From the NCBI GenBank assembly GCA_014379965.1, contig JACMKU010000137.1, forward strand, positions 1 through 32,496: 32,496 bases of DNA, in the 5' to 3' direction. Positions 8,501 through 15,644 of this stretch are shown here, one piece after another; the stretch's first letter is position 1, and each line of letters opens with the position of its first letter. This DNA comes from Chitinophagaceae bacterium (GTDB lineage: Bacteria; Bacteroidota; Bacteroidia; Chitinophagales; Chitinophagaceae). Below the pieces are notes generated by a model. The model did no database searches. It saw nothing but the letters and a program-made list of their open reading frames with translations, and had not been told where the DNA came from. The position numbers were made by a program, and so were the translations under genes.

Positions 8501-10828
8501 TTCCTTCGGAAAGAAGAAGAATGCAATGACGAAGAATGATGCGGTCAATGCAATGCCGATTATCGTTCTTCGCCTCGGAGTAAGTTGATAAAGCAACCTC
8601 AGAATATTATATCCAAGTAATAATGAAAACAATATGTACCCTCCTACGTAAAGAGTCTGGGGAAGATTCAGAAGGTATTCGAAAATGTATGGCGCATATA
8701 GGAGGTTCAACACAAAAAATACAAGGTAAGACCCACCAAGCAGTCCGAAGAGAGATGCATTCCTTCGACTTCCTGCTGATAGCCCCGCGATAGCATAGTT
8801 GATGCACAGAAATGCTTCGTTGAACAGAAGAAAATTGAGGAAAACGATGGCAAATCCGATATCGATAAAGATGAAGCTACTAAGAAGACTAATAGAGAGC
8901 AGCACTTTGGCGGGGTTGCTGATTACAAAGTCGGGCCATTTACGGGTATTGATCATCCACCAACTCTGCTCGCTTGTCGCCACCAGTGGTGAATGCCTGT
9001 AAGCAATGTATAGATAGCAAAAATATGCGACTGTCAAACCGATCGCGAGGTGACGACAAGTAGCTGGATCGAAATTCCTGGCTGCGGCCAAGGTAATGGC
9101 GCCTGCCAACACGAGTAGCCAACTTGCAAAAAAAACTACCTTACTGCCATAGCGTTTCACCAATACCGATCCTGTTAGAATGCTGCCAATTTTTTCTGCT
9201 GTAAACTTCTCGCGAGCGGCTTCGAACTTTCCACTTCTGGCTCGAACTGCATCCTTTAAATACCGAAGAAGTCCCGAACCAAAGATGAGACCTAGAACAA
9301 TGGTGGCGAGTATGATGACGCCGAAGTTCCAAAAGCTGTTCAATTGCTGTTGCGAAGGAAGGTCGAGCCCTTCATAAGGAGGAAAGGTTTTATACCGCCA
9401 ATACAGGAAGAACCTCGTCGTCAGCATAACGATGGTGATACAGGCCAGTAATTGCCAGACCCAGCTTAGCCTTTCAGCAGGCGTAATAAGCGATGTAAGG
9501 AACACGAAGAGGAAAAACAAAAGCAGGCTGCCGAATAACAAAGCCTTCCACTTCGAGGAAGTGAGAGTGGAACCACCAAGATCCCAATTAAAAGTGTTGC
9601 GTAAGGAGAATACCCAACTGATACTGCCCCCACGTGCTGGCAATATAAGCCGTCCATTCTGTCCTACTTCCATTGGCGAATCGCCCTCCATCCATTGCGC
9701 AGTAAGCCCGATCGACTTCATGGTAGCTTCCTGTCGATACGTGAGCAGTAAAGGTGCGAAGCCCCTCGCTCTATCTAGGTTGGTATCGCTTCCAAAAACG
9801 GGAAATAGAAATCCCTGGCGGAATACGGGTGGAAGATTAACCATGTCACTGGACCCGGACAGAAGGAATTTGCTTACTACATGGGACCCCCATTGTGTAC
9901 GGTCCTCCTCTGTCAAAGGATATGAGATGGGATATCGGTTATGTACGTAGAACGAATCCTGGTTCCCAACCTTGGTATAGTATTGATTCCGATTACTGGT
10001 TAATGAAGCCAGGCTCCATCCAAAATTTGCCGTTACATCCAAAGATTTATTAAATGAAAGATCTTCTTGGCTTATCTCGTCCTGATCATACTTTAACTTG
10101 CCGACTGATTTGTACACGCGTCCCGATATAAAATAGACGGGTTTCCCAGCTTTCGATCGAGATGCGCCATCCTTCAAAATGAAAACCTGTTTGAGCGTTT
10201 CAACCAAATGTTCACTATTGTAATAAGAAGATTGGATAAATTCGGTCTCATCTCTGAAAAGGCTCCACCACGTGATTCCCTTCCTGACGGGCTTCGAAAT
10301 GACGAAAGATTTTCCATTGATCCTCATCTCCCATTGATCGCCGTCAACCATGGAAAGAATGGCGCTTATTGAATCGCATGTGAACGAGACCCTGTGACCA
10401 TCGGCATCGAACACACGCGACAATAAACTCGCAACGCCATCTTTGTATTGATAGAATGGCTCTTCAGAATAAGCAGAACTGACATTAATGCCTTCTGTAC
10501 TCCTGCTAAGCACAAAGCGGTTGTATGGATTATTTTCAGAATTTACTGAATCCGTATTTCCCAGCTCTATGCTTCCCTTTACACGGAAGCCATCGTGTTG
10601 AAGGAAATGGTGGTCAAGATTGGTAAATGTCTGCAATCTAAGTGGTGCATGCATGTTGACCCAGAGAAATGCAAAACACGCAATCGATATGATGCCAAAC
10701 ACAAAAGGAAATCCCTTGCGATGCCTGGCGGACCGTGACAGATCGCGATAATAGAGGAACCCGTAAATCAATAACACCACGATGGTCAACGCATACAGGA
10801 AAGAGAGACTAGTGATGAATTTAAGCAT
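5576..10828 (-). CDS. SEDS glycosyltransferase-penicillin-binding transpeptidase fusion (1750 aa)
   Basis: This single polypeptide carries both activities needed to build peptidoglycan from lipid II. Residues 1-55 hold two TM segments. Residues of about 60-425 form a beta-rich, presumably periplasmic region I do not recognise. From about 428 to 1005 there are many TM helices that fit a RodA/FtsW (SEDS) fold. ATDLVASRFFLAEHG at about 858-872 aligns with the family loop (TDFIF...EE.G) that holds the catalytic Asp, here D860. GQDMPFGSILSKQSILF (about 940-956) takes the place of the usual PLPF-SYGGSS. After a 250-residue linker, the C-terminal part (about 1270-1745) has the three transpeptidase motifs: STLK (Ser1374, Lys1377), SDN (1434-1436) and KTGT (1672-1675). 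SEDS proteins and class B PBPs are normally separate chains of about 400 and 600 aa. Its ATG lies 6 bases after the stop of the adaptor gene, so translation is probably coupled. Confidence 0.85.
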   Translation of the reverse strand: MLKFITSLSFLYALTIVVLLIYGFLYYRDLSRSARHRKGFPFVFGIISIACFAFLWVNMHAPLRLQTFTNLDHHFLQHDGFRVKGSIELGNTDSVNSENNPYNRFVLSRSTEGINVSSAYSEEPFYQYKDGVASLLSRVFDADGHRVSFTCDSISAILSMVDGDQWEMRINGKSFVISKPVRKGITWWSLFRDETEFIQSSYYNSEHLVETLKQVFILKDGASRSKAGKPVYFISGRVYKSVGKLKYDQDEISQEDLSFNKSLDVTANFGWSLASLTSNRNQYYTKVGNQDSFYVHNRYPISYPLTEEDRTQWGSHVVSKFLLSGSSDMVNLPPVFRQGFLFPVFGSDTNLDRARGFAPLLLTYRQEATMKSIGLTAQWMEGDSPMEVGQNGRLILPARGGSISWVFSLRNTFNWDLGGSTLTSSKWKALLFGSLLLFFLFVFLTSLITPAERLSWVWQLLACITIVMLTTRFFLYWRYKTFPPYEGLDLPSQQQLNSFWNFGVIILATIVLGLIFGSGLLRYLKDAVRARSGKFEAAREKFTAEKIGSILTGSVLVKRYGSKVVFFASWLLVLAGAITLAAARNFDPATCRHLAIGLTVAYFCYLYIAYRHSPLVATSEQSWWMINTRKWPDFVISNPAKVLLSISLLSSFIFIDIGFAIVFLNFLLFNEAFLCINYAIAGLSAGSRRNASLFGLLGGSYLVFFVLNLLYAPYIFEYLLNLPQTLYVGGYILFSLLLGYNILRLLYQLTPRRRTIIGIALTASFFVIAFFFFPKERILNKAAMTRYRIDVLTMPVDKAIASAYREGKTYEPVIRAAQNQWFINTLTYEENNPGVRTPGFNLLPHAPQNKGAKYNAQATDLVASRFFLAEHGNWSVLLYVLLLILPAAMLSSFYKLYPDFTNRGNTNYPLITAGFSILNYMLMTALLVILAATGRYIFFGQDMPFGSILSKQSILFPSLLIVGSVLLFRQIPLEYYANRKKLIPGVMVFTLLAVMLFFVKPSFNKNKEFNVADLSSDMQEFVQLHLQPVLDHFDTSRATRRLSLVKKDGLFSDSLRKLIALRGIGDENSIFMREATAYARADFSRHLDQNRMLYLDLNSGKPEIAVNENYFRIDPPPHLQQSWRGNVFGDSSVYDVSLLNCDDGSVVRRRMTSSSKESSIRLCNDLVLSMGVADGNNVLYLLNTGDVGLNLKTINHSQTLLSRDSLRVPNPWQVTITDSSGERMLMIEPDAFMRNCFVNGSRYYVYPAGNRFTWARHFAEGIASEYAAKDSMHRNIAVSLDFELMDSLSARIRHMMESDTAYKAGSEYGVSIADGNGRLIAISDHIKGLSRPDPNDKAGFANVLRGDNGLVPQSVLRKRIGNINLLRLNPGPGSTLKPVVFSAIASQMNFDWDAFSVTGFSEQQEFFGGEKVAGYDFEKNNGTISDIASYIKFSDNYYYSNVLLLGSYPKQELNNLLSTNFSTARLSSIRQWPEFNYSGKAYRLDGFEHWPGYENGETHFGSDSSFISSGLSLNYGIRTTASIKSFDAFESKHDSMLLHNARRKSGFILSEYGLFDQKGEQINKAVPYDVFANCFRGHVKGSSQVLIPPVKMVEAYGRLISQDRTYSLTLDPYAEATHPVPFVVDHTIVYNHYLSLMREGVFRGLQEALYNGTAAALGNLLSKDSPYHYYAKTGTTGDNEAKTKSKLMAVVISEKNIADPGFNFRRNRFYTIYFTSQNGPAKQNEQFQNDIIGLVERSRCFARYMDVVAK

Positions 10829-10834
10829 GGTTGG

Positions 10835-11815
10835 TTAGAAATTATTGAGATCAGTTTCATCAAAAACAGGATAGGTGAGCTTGTTGATGCCGACTTTATT
10901 CAATGCCATACGTACGGCGAGAGCGCGACTTCCATGCTCGGTATTCAACTTCTTCAGCAAGGTTGGATCAATGCCTTTACCATTACTGCCTATTCTCTGT
11001 ACGATCGTTCCACCGACCGACAGGTCATTAATGCGTAAGTAGAGGTATTCGATATGATATAGGGACATCGAAACGAGGAGTTCTATCAGTCGCTCACTAT
11101 CCTCTTTGCTGATACGTGCAGGATTGTTCTTGTTGGCATCTGCAATTGCCATCACTGGTTTAAGAAATTTCTCAAATGCGTGCGATGCTACCGATCGCTC
11201 TGTCTTCAACAAGTCGCGGATCACTTGTCCTTCTTTCTTCTCCTTATCATATGATGGATAGTTCTTGATTTTGTAAGCCTCGGCTATTCCCTGTTTCACC
11301 GATTCATACTCCTCCATCAAAAGCGCATGGCTGCTCTTCTGGCGTTCCAGCTCTTCGGCTAACTCTCCCAATTTCTTATCCCCTGCCGTCTTCCCCTTGG
11401 TTGTGCGGGGAGCGCCATTGGTTGGTGCGCCAGCAGTCGCATAGAAATCGAAATTCTGTATCAGTCGTTTTAGATCCCCGACGGTCTGGTTTAGCCTTCG
11501 CTGGTATGATGACAACCTCAACAACAGAAGCGCAAATACGAGAAGCGTCAACAATCCGAGCCCATAAACCCAGGTTGGAGTTTCTGTTACGACTTCCTTT
11601 ACAGGTTCCTGAGGCTGTCGAACGATCGGCTGGGTAGCCAGGTATGCCTGGGCAAGGGAATCGAGTTCTGCCTTCGAAAGCACCGGGTTTCGCGTAGCAC
11701 GTTCCTGTGCACTTAGCGTATCAACTATACGCAAAGGTTTCCTGTCAGGCGGTTGTGAATGCACAGCCGCCACTATCGAAAAGCACAGGAAAAATAGAAA
11801 TAGTGTATGTTTCAT
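10835..11815 (-). CDS. Signal-peptide, single-TM, coiled-coil adaptor protein of the SEDS-PBP cluster
   Basis: I do not recognise this 326-aa protein as a named family. It has a signal peptide (1-20), a Pro/Gln-rich periplasmic stretch (21-78), one TM helix (about 81-100) followed by positive residues (RLSSYQRR), and then a cytoplasmic part. That topology places about 220 residues inside the cell. Residues of about 104-190 contain charged heptad-like helices (LGELAEELERQKSSHALLMEEYESV is typical in character), consistent with a coiled coil. The C-terminal 120 residues look like a compact helical domain. The gene starts 12 bases after the actin-like gene and ends 6 bases before the SEDS-PBP gene. 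By position and topology it could connect the cytoplasmic ATPase to the membrane synthase, as RodZ and MreC do in the Rod complex; this is inference. Confidence 0.8.
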   Translation of the reverse strand: MKHTLFLFFLCFSIVAAVHSQPPDRKPLRIVDTLSAQERATRNPVLSKAELDSLAQAYLATQPIVRQPQEPVKEVVTETPTWVYGLGLLTLLVFALLLLRLSSYQRRLNQTVGDLKRLIQNFDFYATAGAPTNGAPRTTKGKTAGDKKLGELAEELERQKSSHALLMEEYESVKQGIAEAYKIKNYPSYDKEKKEGQVIRDLLKTERSVASHAFEKFLKPVMAIADANKNNPARISKEDSERLIELLVSMSLYHIEYLYLRINDLSVGGTIVQRIGSNGKGIDPTLLKKLNTEHGSRALAVRMALNKVGINKLTYPVFDETDLNNF

Positions 11816-11827
11816 GATAATGGATAA

Positions 11828-14212
11828 TTAAAATTGGAAAAATTGCAAGATGCCTTTAGGTTTTTTGACAACATGTTTATTCTCTTCCTGTTCCCTGTAC
11901 GCTGCAATGTCATCGTGCAGCGTATTGATGGAAGCAAGTTCACCGCTGTAATTTGGGAACATCGAAATCGCTTTCATATCCTGTACAGGTGAATAGATTT
12001 CCGACATGGCCGTGAGGATACTATAGAGTGACCGTACATCCTTCACCTTCTGATTTTCCATAAGCCTCAGGTAAATATTGTCACGAGTGAAGTAGATATC
12101 GATCGTCTTATTCTTGAATGGCTTCAGCTGATGATTATTCCTTCTAACGACGGACGTATTGTACAGAATATCGTTACCCGGTTCGATCTTGATTCCCCGG
12201 TACAAGTACATGTTGTTATTAAGGACATCGCTGTTCCTCGACAGTCCTTCCTTCTTATCCACAGGGATTCCGGTAAAATCAGTGATCTTGTATGCCCCAC
12301 TAAAAGCACCATATACGGCAACATTCTTATTATTCAATGCCCTGCCGGGGATCACGGTATGGATGCTCGCAGAATCACCGATAATTTCTTTCAACGCCTT
12401 CTCAAGCTTGTTCTTCAATTCGTCGAAGTAGAAGGCCCTTCCGCTTAACATCACCACCTTTATCCGTTTCCTGATATCTCTGGTGATCACATCACGGATG
12501 CTGGCGATTATGCAATGAACGATGCAATCCGTCGCCTTGTTGATGATACCCGTAATCTCGTCATCCCAACGGATGCTTCTGTCCTTCAGGATGGCCTCTG
12601 CATATTGGAGGAGCGTCGATTGGTCCTTATAAAGATTAGCGATCGTACGCTCCGTGCTGTGCGACTGTTCCGCCAGCTGACCGAACTCATGTAAGCTTAC
12701 GACCTGCATCTTCTTATATCGTTTCTTCAGGTTTTCCAATAGTTGAATGAAATTGAGTACGTCGACTGTCAAATGCTGGTCGAGTATATGCTTGCTAATG
12801 AAATCTCTCACGTTGATATCGTTACTACCAGGAATCGTGCGTAGAGCGAGGGTAAGGAGATCTTCCGCGAATCCATAGGACAATACATTTCCCGCTCCCG
12901 CAAAGCCTGTGCGGAAGAAACTTGAATAGTTCTCGTTGTCATCGGCCAGAAGGATAGAGATATCTGTCGTGCCCTTTCCACAATCTACTACTAGCGCCAT
13001 GTCTCCATTAACGAGCTGTACGCCTGCAGCATTGGTCTGCTGATAGCCCATGAATGCGGAATCACTCTCGGAAATGGTTTCAAACTCGATATAAAGGTTT
13101 TTGCTATCGATGGCCAATGAATCGAGTAGACCTTCCGTCCTTTCTCTTAGTTCATTCAGCAACTCGAAGACTTCGTGTTGAGTGTAGATATTGGGGACTA
13201 ACAGCGTCACGATCATGCCGCCGCGCCTAAACTCCGGCTTGGTGCTGATCATAAGTCCCAGAAGACGCAATAAAACTGCGCTGATCAATTCTTTCTTATG
13301 CGTACGAATGCTATAGTCCTCCGATTGGCGGTCTATCGACAGTTGAAGACTTTTCTCGATGCCAAGCTTAAGGTTAGGAATGATCTCATAATTATCCCGG
13401 AAATGTACCTGGGTTGCTCCTACCTCCTGGCGTGTGATAAACAATCTTATCTCGTCCTGCTGGAGATCGTTTGTGAAATTGAAAGGGAAGCCTTCCCGCT
13501 GTACACGTGTCATTCCTTTTTTTACCGCATAGAAGGAACGATAGAGCGTGTTCTGACCCGGTTCGTTATTGAGAAAGTCCTCTCTCTTGTAATGCCTATC
13601 AGGTTGCGACATGTTCATCCGGCTGATGATATTCTCCAGGATATCATAATGCACAACTGATGCCTGGGGTCCGCAGTTCTTGTAAGCTACCTGGCTTGCC
13701 TCACTTCCGAAATCGATAACCACACGCTGGCATTGAAGGGAATTGACAATGGCAAACTGGAACTTGCCTGAATAAGTTTCTGTCTCACTAAGCTGTAGTG
13801 TTACATGTATATCCAGTGCCGCATGATTTACCTTATGTCTGTAGTAGCCGAGCGTTATTCGTTTCTGGTCAGCAGAATAATCAAGCCTGATGCCCGTTTC
13901 CTCATCTGAAAAGGGTTCTACTTTGAATGTTCCTGACTTCTTTATCAACAGGTCGAGGCTGTTTTCAGTCTTAATTACCGACACATGGCATTCGCGCAAT
14001 AGAATATCCTGGTTGTCGGACGGAGCCATCTGGTTTAGTACGATCTTTCCCGGATCCTCGATAGTGATCAGCGGGGCGAGCACTCGATCATCCGCGTGGG
14101 CGACAAAATTAAATTCCGTACAATCCCGGTTGCCGGGAATGGCGTCGCTTTCGAGTTTCGCTACGAAATAGCGATCGCTTCGAATTAACAAAGGGAGATA
14201 ATAGAGGGCCAT
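11828..14212 (-). CDS. Actin/Hsp70-fold ATPase with extra N-terminal domain
   Basis: This 794-aa cytoplasmic protein carries the nucleotide-binding signatures of the actin/Hsp70/sugar-kinase superfamily. Phosphate-1 is VVIDFGSEASQVAY (about 164-177, Asp167). Phosphate-2 is LVVDCGKGTTDISIL (about 407-421, Asp410 and Asp417). The adenosine motif is VVMLSGRAFYFDEL (about 586-599), and NVAVYGAFSGAY (about 630-641) fits connect-2. Residues 1-160 form a separate beta-rich domain before the ATPase core, and about 110 residues follow it. Length and arrangement differ from MreB (about 340 aa) and from DnaK (no beta-rich N-terminal domain; no clear substrate-binding domain here). It is distantly reminiscent of SrfB-type Hsp70-like proteins, but I cannot assign it. 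It shares a tight operon with the adaptor and the SEDS-PBP fusion, which suggests a role in driving or positioning wall synthesis. Confidence 0.8.
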   Translation of the reverse strand: MALYYLPLLIRSDRYFVAKLESDAIPGNRDCTEFNFVAHADDRVLAPLITIEDPGKIVLNQMAPSDNQDILLRECHVSVIKTENSLDLLIKKSGTFKVEPFSDEETGIRLDYSADQKRITLGYYRHKVNHAALDIHVTLQLSETETYSGKFQFAIVNSLQCQRVVIDFGSEASQVAYKNCGPQASVVHYDILENIISRMNMSQPDRHYKREDFLNNEPGQNTLYRSFYAVKKGMTRVQREGFPFNFTNDLQQDEIRLFITRQEVGATQVHFRDNYEIIPNLKLGIEKSLQLSIDRQSEDYSIRTHKKELISAVLLRLLGLMISTKPEFRRGGMIVTLLVPNIYTQHEVFELLNELRERTEGLLDSLAIDSKNLYIEFETISESDSAFMGYQQTNAAGVQLVNGDMALVVDCGKGTTDISILLADDNENYSSFFRTGFAGAGNVLSYGFAEDLLTLALRTIPGSNDINVRDFISKHILDQHLTVDVLNFIQLLENLKKRYKKMQVVSLHEFGQLAEQSHSTERTIANLYKDQSTLLQYAEAILKDRSIRWDDEITGIINKATDCIVHCIIASIRDVITRDIRKRIKVVMLSGRAFYFDELKNKLEKALKEIIGDSASIHTVIPGRALNNKNVAVYGAFSGAYKITDFTGIPVDKKEGLSRNSDVLNNNMYLYRGIKIEPGNDILYNTSVVRRNNHQLKPFKNKTIDIYFTRDNIYLRLMENQKVKDVRSLYSILTAMSEIYSPVQDMKAISMFPNYSGELASINTLHDDIAAYREQEENKHVVKKPKGILQFFQF

Positions 14213-14243
14213 GTCGTTTAATTTAGTTCGATGATTTTATAGT

Positions 14244-14409
14244 GTTTAACGTTTAAGGGTTTAACGTTTAACGTTCTTTAGATTGAAATTCCATTTGTGT
14301 ATCGCATATTCGGTTTTTAGAATAGTACCATTTAAGTGATTCATCGTTGTTGTATTGCCTCTTCAAATTGAAGAACGTTAAACGTTAAACCGTTTAAACG
14401 TTAAACGTT
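14244..14409. repeat. Long inverted repeat of TTTAACG heptamers around a 92-base core
   Basis: The left arm (14244-14278) has units TTTAACG, TTTAAGGG, TTTAACG, TTTAACG. The right arm (14371-14406) is its near-perfect reverse complement: 35 bases pair with two or three differences. The core is 14279-14370. The element fills the space between the GYF-like gene (stop at 14411-14413, directly adjacent) and the actin-like gene (start 14212). It could attenuate or process the transcript of the four-gene cluster. A 27-codon reading frame on the minus strand (14261-14344) starts in the core and stops in the left arm; I give it little weight. Confidence 0.85.
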
Positions 14410-14410
14410 T

Positions 14411-15235
14411 TCAGTCCGTACAAAACCACCTATCATTATAATTTCCATAATTACTCTTCTTCTCTGCCGAATAGCAAAAATTAAACGCACGGGAGCGAAT
14501 GGAGGAAAATGATACGGAAAGGCTGTCGCCCTTGTAAATCCCTTCAACCGTTCTTCGTGCAGGAGTGGCATATCCAAAATGTTCGAGACTCAACGTGTCG
14601 GTATGACTGACCCTTCTATCTTTCCAGACAGAAATCCTTACTTCCGCATTGTCGATATGGTAGCCAGTGGAATTGTCAATGGAGATTTCTAGATTATAAT
14701 AGCGAGAACCCTCTCGGCTGGTATCTCTCTCTGCCGTTAACTGCAGTTGAAGCAGGTCGGGCCAGTTGTTGCGAATACGGAGATTGGTGCGGGTGACCTT
14801 GTCGAGTTTCTGTCCACGCAGCCACTCGATAGTCTCGATCAATGAATCAACATTGGTAAGAGGTGTATTGAATGGACGCTCGGCCCTCACCGATACGGCG
14901 GACGCGCTATGCCAGCTCACCCTCGTAAAATTATAGACAAGGAATATGGCAGCCACAGCAAAGAGACCGGCAACACCTTTCTTAATAATGCTGGGAATCT
15001 TTCGTTGCTTTTGCGGAACAGTAGGATTAACAACTATTGCTGGAGGAATTTCCTTAACAATGGGTGCACTGGAACGCTTCCTGAATTCGGCGAGCGAAAG
15101 CCATTCGCTGGAATTGAACACCCATATCCTGATCCGTAATGGATCAGTGGACGACTGTATTAATGTTAGCAACGCTTCTCTCGACTCTACTTCCCTATTC
15201 ACATTCGTTCCATCAGTGAACAAATACTTTTCCAT
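14411..15235 (-). CDS. GYF-like domain, single-pass membrane protein heading the SEDS-PBP cluster
   Basis: This 274-aa protein has an N-terminal cytoplasmic domain (about 1-50). The pattern YLFTDGTNVNREV ... LRIRIWVFNSSEWLSLAEF resembles the GYF_2 fold, a small peptide-binding module. A Pro- and Lys-rich linker (about 57-82) and a TM helix (about 84-104) follow, with basic residues on the inner side. The C-terminal 160 residues would be periplasmic, with a beta-sandwich-like region (about 155-245). There is no signal peptide, so topology is N-in. It is the first gene of the minus-strand run and is separated from the actin-like gene by an inverted repeat. The cytoplasmic peptide-binding domain and outside domain make it a plausible scaffold, but no function can be assigned. 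Confidence 0.75.
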   Translation of the reverse strand: MEKYLFTDGTNVNREVESREALLTLIQSSTDPLRIRIWVFNSSEWLSLAEFRKRSSAPIVKEIPPAIVVNPTVPQKQRKIPSIIKKGVAGLFAVAAIFLVYNFTRVSWHSASAVSVRAERPFNTPLTNVDSLIETIEWLRGQKLDKVTRTNLRIRNNWPDLLQLQLTAERDTSREGSRYYNLEISIDNSTGYHIDNAEVRISVWKDRRVSHTDTLSLEHFGYATPARRTVEGIYKGDSLSVSFSSIRSRAFNFCYSAEKKSNYGNYNDRWFCTD

Positions 15236-15415
15236 CGTAGGGGAACTATTGTTTGGTTCTTTAAGAGTAGAGTATCGAGCTAATAGGCAGTTTTTTATAT
15301 TGAAACGAAAAGGTAAGCAGGTTTAGCATCCGTCAAAGGTTGTTGTGCAGTTACAACAATACTTTAAGAATTGAAGGAGTATTGGAGGCTTATTAAGAAA
15401 ACCTTCACAATGAGA
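15236..15415. other. Divergent intergenic region, no gene
   Basis: This is the non-repeat part of the 409-base gap between the GYF-like gene (minus) and the aminotransferase (plus). I see no gene and no convincing promoter match. A perfect small hairpin TTGTTGT-GCAGTT-ACAACAA lies at 15340-15359 without a T run; it could be an operator or chance. Confidence 0.5.
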
Positions 15416-15630
15416 GGGCAATAGGCGATAGGCGATAGGCAATGGGCAATGGGCAATGGGCAATGGGCAATGGGCAATGGGCAATGGGCAATAGGCAATG
15501 GGCAATGGGCAATGGGCAATGGGCAATTGGCAATTGGCAATTGGCAATAGGCAATCCAGAGTTCTGAAGATTCTCATTACGGAGGCCAATTGCCCATTGC
15601 CAATTGCCTATTGCCTATTGGGCATTGTCA
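15416..15630. repeat. Heptamer array GGGCAAT x20 with inverted arm
   Basis: Exactly twenty contiguous seven-base units fill 15416-15555, mostly GGGCAAT with TGGCAAT, AGGCAAT and AGGCGAT variants. After a 33-base core (15556-15588), six units of the reverse complement follow (ATTGCCC, ATTGCCA, ATTGCCT, ATTGCCT, ATTGGGC, ATTGTCA; 15589-15630). The facing ends would form a long hairpin in the leader of the aminotransferase mRNA, whose start is 15 bases beyond the last unit. Confidence 0.95.
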
Positions 15631-15644
15631 ATTACCTTTGGCAA

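Noticed and set aside
9432..9950. 172-aa plus-strand frame inside the SEDS-PBP gene
   Set aside because: It is antisense to a gene with clear motifs; composition is typical of a shadow frame.
14261..14344. 27-codon reading frame on the minus strand in the TTTAACG element
   Set aside because: Too short, ends inside the repeat, and the only support is a GAAGAGG placed too far upstream of the ATG.
15416..15555. CRISPR-like tandem array
   Set aside because: The units are seven bases with no unique spacers and no cas genes nearby; it is a simple tandem repeat.
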